The notes beneath the pieces were generated by a model. That model did not search any database and was not told the DNA's origin. It saw only the letters and a list, made by a program, of their open reading frames with translations. From assembly GCA_024278455.1 (NCBI GenBank), contig JAJRTE010000235.1, forward strand, positions 1 through 40,657: a stretch of 40,657 nucleotides of DNA, given 5' to 3'. Position numbers and translations under genes: made by a program. The DNA comes from Myxococcota bacterium. Lineage in GTDB: Bacteria; Myxococcota_A; UBA796; JAJRTE01. Shown one piece after another: positions 24,449-32,423 of the stretch (its first letter is position 1; each line of letters begins with the position of its first letter).

Positions 24449-25834
24449 CTAGAGGAATGGCGACCGGATGAACAACAAGACCCCAACGTGCGGACCCCAC
24501 AGCACCCCTTCGCTTATCAGCTCGTACTCGTATTCCTCCGGGCCACCTGCATAGAGCACCGTGCCCGACCTCCTCAACGGAGATAGCACCGTGATACCCG
24601 ACTGCACCTCGATACCCAACTGAACGCCGGAATTCGCCGTCTTGAATGCCCACCCGGTTCCGACAGTCAGCTCAGGCCCCAGACCCATCGCGCCAAGATC
24701 GATACCGGCCGGGACGACCAATGGCTCAGCATTCACGTCACTCCCCGGCGCAGGTATAGTCACATTCGCCAGGTACTGCACATACTCGAGATAGGAACCC
24801 CGAACGCCAAACCCCGCGTTGACCGTGACCCCCTTGGGACCTGGTACGGCCAGGTGGATGGACAATGCACCCGAGTAGTAAGCCGGCACCAGGAACCCCG
24901 ATTCCGTCGCCTCCACTCCCCCAAGGAAGTCCATCGCAGGACGAAAGCGGCCGTCCAATCGAAGTCCCACGATCCCCATGGTTCCCAGACGCATGGAGTG
25001 TGTCGTGGACACCTCGAGATACGGCGTGGTAGAGAACGACAGCCGCTCACTGCTCACGATGTAGCTCGTATCATCCCCAGGTTGCGTGTGCTCCAGGCCC
25101 CCGAAACCAGTGAAGTTCATGACTCCGATCCCGACGAGCTGCCCGTCACCGACCTGGCTACGCTTCCACTTGCTGAGCTTCTCCTTTCCGATGACGAACG
25201 TTATGCCCCGGAAGTCGTCGATACTCCGTTCCACCTGGTCGATCTCGTAGGTGCCCAGCGGGAGATAGATCTTGCCCGGAATCGCCATCCCCTCGTCGAG
25301 CCGCCTCTTCGCGAATGCGTAGAACGGCTCCAGGGTGGGCTCCACCAGATCCCCGATCTTCTTCAACTCGAGTTCCACCGTGCCGCTCTTTCCGCCCGGG
25401 AGAACCAATCGCACCTCACCGAACAAGGTCTCCACCTTGGTCCGCACGAAGGTGTTCAAGGTCAACTCCTGGCCGGGGTCCAACGTGACCTCCTGCCTCA
25501 ACGACCCGGCTGCCTCGATCGCGGCCCCCACGTCATACAGGCAGTAGTAGGCCTGGACAATGCTGAACCGCACATCGAAGCTGGCATTCCCCTCTTTCGT
25601 CTTGGTCAAATCCGTGGCCAGCCGCAGCGCGTCCTCACAAAAGCCGTCGTTCATGTAGCGTCCGATCTTCTTCAGATCACGCTCGAGAGGCGTCAGGGCA
25701 TGGGCAGGCCAGACAACCCCGGCGATCATCAGCGCCAGAGGACCGAACCAGCGAGCAAGCCAGCCCGCCCGCCTGCCAAACCTCGAACCAGGCACATTCA
25801 ACCCTTCGGCCAGCAATGTCCACCCCTCAATCAT
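24449..25834 (-). CDS. Predicted outer-membrane beta-barrel protein with N-terminal soluble domain
   Basis: A 461-residue exported protein that I cannot assign to a named family. A signal peptide (about residues 20-48, ending WPAHA) leads into a helical domain with ERDLKKIGRYMNDGFCEDALRL and a TPR-like turn. Residues about 120-205 form a beta-sandwich-like part (VELELKKIGDL, LPLGTYEID). From about residue 245, repeated amphipathic strands with Gly and aromatic girdles (GVMNFTGFGG, VGLRLDGRF, YYSGALSIHLAV, LGIEVQSGITV) run to the end. The protein closes with LLFIRSPFL, a C-terminal Phe-x-Leu compatible with outer-membrane assembly. The start is uncertain: ATG at 25834 (close GGAG) or GTG at 25798 (AAGGG). 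Its place among lipoproteins and FHA genes suggests an outer-membrane port or anchor for the machine. Confidence 0.65.
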   Translation of the reverse strand: MIEGWTLLAEGLNVPGSRFGRRAGWLARWFGPLALMIAGVVWPAHALTPLERDLKKIGRYMNDGFCEDALRLATDLTKTKEGNASFDVRFSIVQAYYCLYDVGAAIEAAGSLRQEVTLDPGQELTLNTFVRTKVETLFGEVRLVLPGGKSGTVELELKKIGDLVEPTLEPFYAFAKRRLDEGMAIPGKIYLPLGTYEIDQVERSIDDFRGITFVIGKEKLSKWKRSQVGDGQLVGIGVMNFTGFGGLEHTQPGDDTSYIVSSERLSFSTTPYLEVSTTHSMRLGTMGIVGLRLDGRFRPAMDFLGGVEATESGFLVPAYYSGALSIHLAVPGPKGVTVNAGFGVRGSYLEYVQYLANVTIPAPGSDVNAEPLVVPAGIDLGAMGLGPELTVGTGWAFKTANSGVQLGIEVQSGITVLSPLRRSGTVLYAGGPEEYEYELISEGVLWGPHVGVLLFIRSPFL

Positions 25835-25900
25835 TCTCTCCACGCCACCAGGCGGCCACGATATGCGGCCAGTCACCACGGCTCCAGCGGGCCCGCTCCG

Positions 25901-27481
25901 TCACGAAGCGTCTCCCTCCTTCCCCACCGTCCACAAGTGAACATCTCTGAACAAGAAGTATGGGTCCAGGGGTGGTACGTGCTCGACATCGCTTCTGAAA
26001 ACGACCACATCGTGTGTGTCCCAGATGAACAAAGCCGGCATGTCGGCGATGAAGAGCCGATGCACCTCCCGGCGATACATGATTCGACTCTCGGGCAAGG
26101 CCGCCCATCTTGCTAATTCCAACCTCTCATCCACTTTCGGATTCGAATACCCGAGAAAATTGTACACACCTCTCGAGTGGTACACTTCGTAGATGTCCTC
26201 GCCCACGTCGAAAGTCCATTCGTGCAGAATCAAGTCATAGTCCCCACTTGGCTGCCTGAGCAGCCGCCTGAAGCGGTTTTCGTCGATGGGCTCGACTTCG
26301 AGTTCGATGCCCATTCGCTCGAGTTCCTCACGCATGACACGGGCGATCAATTCGCCCTCGTAGACCGAAGCACAGACCAGGAGTTTGAACGAGAGCACCC
26401 TGCCGGCCGCATCTCGATACCGCTCCCCGATCCGCCGATACCCGAGATCCGCCAACCTCCTCGATGCCATGGCGGAGGAAACCGGGGTCGCGGTGATATC
26501 CGGATCCGCGTAGGGACTGCCCCGTGCAAAAGGCCCGGTCACCAGCGCGCGCTCAAGCCCCAAACGCGGCACGGAAGCATCTATCGCCTGTGGGTTGATG
26601 ATCGAAGCCAACACCATGCGCAGATCCGGCTCCCGCGCAAACGCGGACCCCTGCCTCCGGTTGAACCCCAGGTACAGGATCCTCCGCGTATTCGCCGGCC
26701 GCACGACAAGATCCGCTCGCTTCTCGTACCTCTGCAGGTGCTCTAGCGGGACCTGCACCGCCACTTCCCCGCTCCCTTCGCTGAACAGCACTTTCGAGAG
26801 TTCCTCTTCGGACACCGCCCTGACCACCACGGTATCGATCTTGGGCCGCCCCAGGAAGTAGAAGGGATTGGCCTCGAGCTTGACAAAGTCCTTTCCCACC
26901 TCCTTGACCACGTATGGGCCGCAGGTGACAGCTCCGGGCCCAGAGAGTTCCCGGTTCGTCTGCTTCGCCGGGATGACGGGGAGTAACGCCATCAACGACG
27001 GGAGTTCGGGTTCATTCACCGGTTTCCTGAACCGGAACCGCACCCGGTCCTTGCTCATCGCCGTGGCCCGGTCTACGAGAAGAAGCGGTCTCGACAAGAG
27101 CAACGCCGATGCGGGCGGAGCTTCGGCGGACGCCATGTCCCTCAGCCGAACGAGAGAACCCGCGATATCCTCCGCCGTGAAGTCCGACCCATCCGACCAG
27201 CGCAAGCCTGCTTGCAGCACGAGGTCGTATTCGCGACTGGACAGCTTCTCGACGCGGGATACGAAGTTCAAGACGAGCTGGTTCCGGGCTGTATCGAGCC
27301 GGCTCATGCGCTCTGTCAGCAGCGCGCTCAGGTGCACGCCCTGCCTGGAATGCATGAGTGTGAAAGGGTGCATGCTCGCAGGCAACGGTGCACGCTCATA
27401 CACCACCATCTCCGCCGCCGACACCACTCCCGGCAACAGCAGACATGCCATGCAGGCCAGTACTCTCAACCAGACCGCCAT
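25901..27481 (-). CDS. Family-5 extracellular solute-binding protein (SBP_bac_5), orphan
   Basis: A 526-residue periplasmic binding protein of the peptide/nickel (DppA/OppA) family. A Sec signal peptide (LACMACLLLPGVVSA) is followed by family landmarks: LPASMHPFTLMHSRQG near the start, AGLRWSDGSDFTAEDIAGSL at about 90-110 (the W-x-DG-x-x-x-T-A-x-D signature), VTCGPYVVKEV and YFLGRPKIDTVVV near the middle, and a second-lobe segment GIELEVEPIDENRFRRLL. The length is typical. Such proteins normally deliver ligands to an ABC importer, but no permease or ATPase gene lies nearby. All neighbours belong to the injection cluster. The ATG follows GGAGTGAG; the next gene starts 66 bases downstream. It may have been recruited as a sensor or scaffold (inference). 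Confidence 0.85.
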   Translation of the reverse strand: MAVWLRVLACMACLLLPGVVSAAEMVVYERAPLPASMHPFTLMHSRQGVHLSALLTERMSRLDTARNQLVLNFVSRVEKLSSREYDLVLQAGLRWSDGSDFTAEDIAGSLVRLRDMASAEAPPASALLLSRPLLLVDRATAMSKDRVRFRFRKPVNEPELPSLMALLPVIPAKQTNRELSGPGAVTCGPYVVKEVGKDFVKLEANPFYFLGRPKIDTVVVRAVSEEELSKVLFSEGSGEVAVQVPLEHLQRYEKRADLVVRPANTRRILYLGFNRRQGSAFAREPDLRMVLASIINPQAIDASVPRLGLERALVTGPFARGSPYADPDITATPVSSAMASRRLADLGYRRIGERYRDAAGRVLSFKLLVCASVYEGELIARVMREELERMGIELEVEPIDENRFRRLLRQPSGDYDLILHEWTFDVGEDIYEVYHSRGVYNFLGYSNPKVDERLELARWAALPESRIMYRREVHRLFIADMPALFIWDTHDVVVFRSDVEHVPPLDPYFLFRDVHLWTVGKEGDAS

Positions 27482-27505
27482 CGACTCACTCCCGACGGTG
27501 CCACC

Positions 27506-28372
27506 CTAGTCAGATCTCGATTCGAAACCCGAAATATGATCCTCGGCCATCGCCACGCGCTCCGCGTAGCGCCTCCCCTCCTCTGCATGAGGCTTGAGGA
27601 GATCACGATAGGCCTTCCACGCCTGGAGCGCCCGGGAACGCCACAGGGCTACTGTCTCATCGTCGTCACCCTGCGAGATACTCTTCCGGTAACTCCCTTC
27701 GTAGCACCACGCACGGCATTCGAGCAGCCGCGCCCGAAATTCGAGCGTCGACTGACCTTCGGCAAGATTGTGAAAATAGATCTCGGCGTCCTGCGTCCGT
27801 GCGATCGCTTTTTCGAACTTGCCCAACTTGTACAAGGTCCAGGCATGCTCGAGAATGTGCCTGGGATCGAACCTCAATTCGGGAACGTTGTTGAACAACT
27901 CCTTGTACGCATCGAGAATCTTGCCCCATTCTTTCAACGGGGTGTAATATGCGGTGATCAGCGCCATCCCGACCTCGGCATCGAGCCGCTTTCCACTCTT
28001 GATGCCCTCGAGCGCCCGAGTCACATCCCCGGCGGTCATGTCGGGCACCACCTCTTCCACGACCCTGGCACGCTCGCTTGCTCGAGTCGTCGTCTTGTAC
28101 CTGTCCAGCACGATGGCGAAAGCACCCTCGATCACGGCCTCTTCCTCGAGTGCCGGAGTGGCATCCTGGATGACCACCGCGGAGGGCTCCTCTATTGCCT
28201 TTGGAAGGTCGGCCTTGGTCTTCCAGTCCGGCTTTCTGAGTTCCCGTACCCTGCTCGGTGGCTCCTCCTCGGGCCCCAGACCAATCTCCTCACACCCCCA
28301 CAGGCTCACGACAAGAAACGGGCCGAACAGCATCGCCGCCAGCCATCGGTGCACCCCGCAACACACTCCCAT
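27506..28372 (-). CDS. Lipoprotein with TPR-like helical repeats
   Basis: A 288-residue lipoprotein. The signal (LFGPFLVVSLWGC) ends at Cys27. A Pro/Glu-rich linker follows, then a helical domain from about residue 85 with pairs of helices resembling TPR/Sel1-type repeats: EVGMALITAYYTPLKEWGK, HILEHAWTLYKLGKFEKAI and ECRAWCYEGSYRKSI. TPR lipoproteins often act as assembly platforms for secretion machines. A GTG at 28384 overlaps the previous stop (TAGTG) and opens the same frame; I prefer the ATG at 28372 because GTGAGG lies just before it. With the CnaB-like lipoprotein upstream, it forms an envelope pair between the kinase and the solute-binding protein. The partner is unknown. Confidence 0.75.
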   Translation of the reverse strand: MGVCCGVHRWLAAMLFGPFLVVSLWGCEEIGLGPEEEPPSRVRELRKPDWKTKADLPKAIEEPSAVVIQDATPALEEEAVIEGAFAIVLDRYKTTTRASERARVVEEVVPDMTAGDVTRALEGIKSGKRLDAEVGMALITAYYTPLKEWGKILDAYKELFNNVPELRFDPRHILEHAWTLYKLGKFEKAIARTQDAEIYFHNLAEGQSTLEFRARLLECRAWCYEGSYRKSISQGDDDETVALWRSRALQAWKAYRDLLKPHAEEGRRYAERVAMAEDHISGFESRSD

Positions 28373-28383
28373 AGAACGCCTCA

Positions 28384-28890
28384 CTACGGTATCGGTGGCC
28401 CCATCCGGGGCGGTGTAGGCAACTCAGATTGCTCCTGGTCGTCGCGTTGGCCCGCAATGACGACCTGCACATCTCCTCCTTGCTCCACGCGAAGCAACTC
28501 GATGGCGCCCAGCTTCTGCTCCCCGCCCTCGAAGGCAAGCCGAAACTCCTTGATCCGATGTTCCGGCGAACTGAAGACGAGCTGAAACTCATCTCCTACC
28601 GTGAACGGCGTGGACACGCCCTGACGCTTGTAGCTCTTCAACTGGAAGGATCCATCACTCAAAGAGTAGATGTAGAAGGGCCTCCCGCTGCCCAGATCAT
28701 CCACGGGTCGAATCGTTATCTTGGCATTGCCGATCCCATCTCCAGTCTCCGAATCCACCAACCTCCCCGTAAACCCTGAAAACTTCGTCGACAGCGCGAT
28801 CGGTTCCTCGCTGACGTAGGCCATCCCGCACCCGACAGTTGTCGACAGGAACAGGATTCCCACAACCAGGGTCCATGATCGCCACACCAT
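28384..28890 (-). CDS. Small lipoprotein with carboxypeptidase-regulatory/CnaB-like beta domain
   Basis: A 168-residue protein with a lipoprotein-like signal ending STTVGC (Cys21; the -3 residue is Thr, which is unusual). The body resembles a carboxypeptidase-regulatory or CnaB-type beta-sandwich: FTGRLVDSETGDGIGNAKITI at about 37-57, then SLSDGSFQLKSY and VGDEFQLVFSSPEHR strands. Such domains are common transthyretin-like modules in envelope proteins; TssJ, the type VI lipoprotein, has a related fold, but I see no direct sequence match. The ATG at 28890 follows GGCAGGAAG. An in-frame GTG at 28932 overlaps the kinase stop (GTGA) but has a weaker ribosome site and would put residues before the signal peptide. 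Confidence 0.7.
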   Translation of the reverse strand: MVWRSWTLVVGILFLSTTVGCGMAYVSEEPIALSTKFSGFTGRLVDSETGDGIGNAKITIRPVDDLGSGRPFYIYSLSDGSFQLKSYKRQGVSTPFTVGDEFQLVFSSPEHRIKEFRLAFEGGEQKLGAIELLRVEQGGDVQVVIAGQRDDQEQSELPTPPRMGPPIP

Positions 28891-28928
28891 CTTCCTGCCT
28901 TCCAGGTTCGGGTGGACGTGCACTCCCT

Positions 28929-31190
28929 TCACCGGACAACCTCCCCGGAGTCAGAGGACGACTCTTGTCCCGATTCATCGCCACCCTGCTGGGCGGCGGC
29001 AGCAGCGGCCTCCGCAGCCTTGGCTGCCGCTTCGGCAGCGCCCTCTGGCCCTTTCCCCTCTCCGCCAGCTTCGCCCTTCTCCGTCGGTTCAGCCTCCTTC
29101 TTCCGGGTTCGTGCCTTGGTAGACGTCCCGGGAAGCGGCACCGAAAGACCGCACTCGGACTTCTCCCGCCAGTCGAGGACCTGTCGCTCGAGTTCCAGGT
29201 CACGATTGGCGACTGCGGTGCCCAGGGCCGAGTGCAACACGTCGCAGCCCTTCTCCAACTGGCCACCTTCGATGAAGGCCCGCCCCTCGATCACCAGCGC
29301 CTCCACACGCTCGACATGGTCGGCAGCCTGGGTGACCGCGACACGACAGATTTCCACTGCCCGATCGTAGTTGCGCGCCCTGAAGTACCTCCGGCACCGC
29401 TGCATCGGGGTGGCCCGAGCCGTAATCTTGCCGCCAAAGTCATGATAGGCCATGACTGTCTGACCAGGCGCCCCGTGAATCTCCTGAACGTCCCACCGCT
29501 GACCCCGATACTCGAGCTGAACGTAGTATGGAACACTGGGCTCGAAGCCGCAGATGTGGACCGGAGTGTTCCCCGTCGTCCCCCGGTACACATTGTCTAT
29601 GTAGATGCGAAGCCCCTTGGGCTTGGAGTCGACATCGACGCAGACTTCCTTTGTCAGCTTCACATCGAGACTCGTTGCGCCCCTCAAGAACGACGGCTTG
29701 TACACTTCCCGCACGACCGGCACATGACCTGGGGCCTGGATGTGAAAACAGACGGGCCAGGGGCCGGAGGTGTGGTAGACGAACGGAGACGGTTGCAGCT
29801 TCGACACCGGATGGTAGTAATGCCTCGGCACGAGCACCGTGACCGGGCCCTCACAGCCAGGCTGAACCGAAACGAGGGCGTTGTCGGGATCGGTCGATAT
29901 GGTGATCGGGGTGGGCAGATAGGCACGAATGCCGATACCCAGGCCCAGCACGAACACCAGCACGACGAGTATTCCCACGAACCATCGCCGCCTCCGGCGC
30001 TCCCGCTCTCGAGCCAGAATCCCCGGATCTGCCACGGTCTCCGCGGGACGCCTGAGAAGGTCCGTCAACTGCTGGGCGCTGAGATGAGTGATCGGACCGG
30101 CGGTCTCCTGTGCGACCTCGGACACGTCAGCCCGCTTCCCCGGCAGGTGCGCGGTTACGCGATCCTCCCCCTCCTCGAGCACATCCATCGCAAGATATGG
30201 AGCGACGAAATGGGCGAGATCCACCGGGAGCTTCATCTTGTCGCGCAAGCCCTCGAGGTCTCGAATCAGCTCACCCACATTCGAATAGCGGTTCTCCGGG
30301 TCGGCTTCCACCAGGTGCGCGATGATACCAATGAGTTCTGGGTGCACGTAGTCCGGGATCTTCTCCAGAGCCTGGGGCACGAAGGTGTCGGCATTGAGCA
30401 ACTGCTGGATCATCCGCGTCTGCGACCCGTTGAACAATGTCTCCAACGTGCAGATCTCGAACCCGATCGCCCCGATGGAAAACAGGTCTACACGATGGTC
30501 CAGCGTCTGGTCCCGGTCGATCTTGACACGCTCGGGAGCCATGTAGGCCAGCGTTCCCACCATCCCATCTTCCTGGGTGATGTCCGTCACATTCTCTTGC
30601 CGGGCGACACCGAAGTCGGTCACCTTCACTTGCCCATCACGACTCACCAGCACGTTGGAGGGCTTCAAGTCGAAGTGCACGATCGGCTCCGGCTTCCCCG
30701 ACGCTGGATCCCGGTAGCCATGTGCCACCTGCACTGCTCGAGCCAGCTCGAGCAGCGTCGTCAAGATCACCTCTGACGGAAACGCCTGCCTCCGGTACCG
30801 TACCCGGCGAATCAACGTCGCCAGGTCCGGGCCGTTCACGAACTCCATCACCAGGCACGGGCGATTGTTCACGCGAGCCTGCTCGATCACGCGGACGACG
30901 TACCGACTTTCGAGTTTCGACGAAAGTCGCGCTTCTTCGAGCAGCGTCATCACGCCTCGAGCACTGGGCCTCACGAGCCGCTTGACGGCGATGGGAGACT
31001 GGGAGGGATCGTCGGCATAGTACCCACGAAATACCTCGGCCACCCCCCCACTCCCCAACCGCTTGGTCAGAACGAACGGCCCGAACACCTCCGGCAACCC
31101 AGGCCTGGCCTGGCCGTCACCGCCTTCGTCACCGATTGCGGTCGGCCACGCTTCGATCGCGTCGGGAACTTGTTCCATTACGTCCGTCAC
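28929..31190 (-). CDS. Transmembrane Ser/Thr protein kinase with periplasmic PEGA-like and TPR-like domains
   Basis: A 753-residue eukaryotic-type kinase. The kinase domain (about 37-315) has the glycine loop GSGGVAEVF (46-54), catalytic lysine AVKR (Lys70), catalytic loop HFDLKPSN (172-179; Asp174, Lys176, Asn179), DFG (192-194) and APE (218-220). The catalytic loop is HFD, not HRD, so it is a non-RD kinase. One membrane helix lies at about 403-421, behind an Arg-rich stop-transfer run. Outside are PEGA-like repeats (about 425-560), a TPR-like helical part (600-670) and an Ala/Glu-rich tail. The start is GTG at 31190, preceded by GGAGTGGCGT. Together with the FHA proteins downstream, this resembles the PpkA-Fha switch that controls type VI firing (inference by analogy). 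Confidence 0.9.
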   Translation of the reverse strand: MTDVMEQVPDAIEAWPTAIGDEGGDGQARPGLPEVFGPFVLTKRLGSGGVAEVFRGYYADDPSQSPIAVKRLVRPSARGVMTLLEEARLSSKLESRYVVRVIEQARVNNRPCLVMEFVNGPDLATLIRRVRYRRQAFPSEVILTTLLELARAVQVAHGYRDPASGKPEPIVHFDLKPSNVLVSRDGQVKVTDFGVARQENVTDITQEDGMVGTLAYMAPERVKIDRDQTLDHRVDLFSIGAIGFEICTLETLFNGSQTRMIQQLLNADTFVPQALEKIPDYVHPELIGIIAHLVEADPENRYSNVGELIRDLEGLRDKMKLPVDLAHFVAPYLAMDVLEEGEDRVTAHLPGKRADVSEVAQETAGPITHLSAQQLTDLLRRPAETVADPGILARERERRRRRWFVGILVVLVFVLGLGIGIRAYLPTPITISTDPDNALVSVQPGCEGPVTVLVPRHYYHPVSKLQPSPFVYHTSGPWPVCFHIQAPGHVPVVREVYKPSFLRGATSLDVKLTKEVCVDVDSKPKGLRIYIDNVYRGTTGNTPVHICGFEPSVPYYVQLEYRGQRWDVQEIHGAPGQTVMAYHDFGGKITARATPMQRCRRYFRARNYDRAVEICRVAVTQAADHVERVEALVIEGRAFIEGGQLEKGCDVLHSALGTAVANRDLELERQVLDWREKSECGLSVPLPGTSTKARTRKKEAEPTEKGEAGGEGKGPEGAAEAAAKAAEAAAAAAQQGGDESGQESSSDSGEVVR

Positions 31191-31259
31191 ACGCCACTCC
31201 GCAGATACCGTCCTCGCCCCACCAACAACAGCGGCCTCCAGTGATCTGACACCCGGGGA

Positions 31260-32348
31260 CTATCCCCCGATCGAAGGCCGGCAGACCTCGAAAAAGCTCC
31301 TGAAGCCCTCCTTCACGGCAAATTCGTGCACGACTCGAGTCACGTAGTAGGTGCCGCTCATCTTCTTGCCGAGCTTGTTCAACGTGACCGTACCGCCAGC
31401 CTTCAATTGCGGGTTCCCCTTGGCGGTTCCGAATCCAATCACAAACGAGAACAGCCGGTCGTTGTACAAGGCCGCGGCAAACTTGTCCGCCTCCGCCTGG
31501 GAGCGCACGGGCGTATCCGATACTTCGTAGACGACCTCCCCGAATGGACCCTCCGCGGCCTCCGTGCCGGACACCGTTCCCCCCATCAGGTCCAAGGCCT
31601 TGTCAACCCCGGCCTCGGCGACGATCTGCGATTTCTGCGAAGGATCGGCTGCGGTCACCTTCACTTTCGACACCTGGTGGAACGTGTTGACCTCGGCCCG
31701 GAAGTCCCTCAGATCACGCCCGAAATCAAACTCCGGACCACTGGCTGACAAATCGGGCGGCACCGCTCTAACACTGTTGTCGTCTTCCAGAACGACCAGC
31801 CCGAGGCGGCTTGCCCATTCCATCAACAAGGGACGACCCGCCTGGTTGGCTTGCAAAAAGTAGGGCCGCGACAGCCCTCCTTCTTCCATGCTGACCGATG
31901 GTCCCAACCCCCCGGTGGCCTGGTTGACATAGTCGTCCACCGAGGTGTCCTCCACGTTTTTCGCCTGAACGCCTCGCTGCAGAATGTACCGCGGCCCATA
32001 ACCGACCAGATGAACCTCGCGCAGTCCAGACCGGTGCAGGATCGTCTCCTGGTACGCCAATGTCGCAGAGCCGACCTTCACCAACCCGCTCTCGACATAG
32101 CCCAGACTCACTTCGATCATGGCGCCCATCTGGGGCATCCGGTCCTTGCTCCAAGTGCCTCCAACGTCTGCAAGCACGACTTCGATCCGGTCTGGCAGAT
32201 GGATACCTCGCTCGACCTTGACATTCAGCAGTGTCGCCGCCTCCTCGTCGGTCAACCTGGTGCCGCCCAGCTTGATTTCCACAGCGGCGGCCAAGTCGCG
32301 CAAGGCTCCCCCACCGCCTCCGCCGCCCCCGCTTCCTCCGGCTCCCAT
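31260..32348 (-). CDS. gpD/gp27-type baseplate hub protein (hub B)
   Basis: A 362-residue gpD-type hub protein without the long extensions of the other two. After a Gly-rich leader (GAGGSGGGGGGGG), the domain starts with VEIKLGGTRLTDEEAA. It then shows the first barrel (DRIEVVLADVGGTWS, MIEVSLGYVES), a LysM/helical insertion (LLMEWASRLGLVVLEDDNS) and the closing barrel (NPQLKAGGTVTLNKLG, MSGTYYVTRVVHEF). In phages this protein forms a trimer at the centre of the baseplate, between tube and spike. The ATG follows GTGGGGGCCAC, 75 bases after the preceding gene, and the kinase gene begins 69 bases downstream. Having three different hub genes in one cluster is unusual; see findings. Confidence 0.85.
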   Translation of the reverse strand: MGAGGSGGGGGGGGALRDLAAAVEIKLGGTRLTDEEAATLLNVKVERGIHLPDRIEVVLADVGGTWSKDRMPQMGAMIEVSLGYVESGLVKVGSATLAYQETILHRSGLREVHLVGYGPRYILQRGVQAKNVEDTSVDDYVNQATGGLGPSVSMEEGGLSRPYFLQANQAGRPLLMEWASRLGLVVLEDDNSVRAVPPDLSASGPEFDFGRDLRDFRAEVNTFHQVSKVKVTAADPSQKSQIVAEAGVDKALDLMGGTVSGTEAAEGPFGEVVYEVSDTPVRSQAEADKFAAALYNDRLFSFVIGFGTAKGNPQLKAGGTVTLNKLGKKMSGTYYVTRVVHEFAVKEGFRSFFEVCRPSIGG

Positions 32349-32423
32349 GTGGCCCCCACTATTTCCGTCGCTGCCCCTTGCTTCCGCCCGCCCACCCGGG
32401 TGCGGAACGGGCGACGATCCGAA

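Noticed and set aside
28839-30776. 645-codon plus-strand open frame opposite the kinase
   Set aside because: The kinase motifs on the minus strand are complete, so the opposite frame is a by-product.
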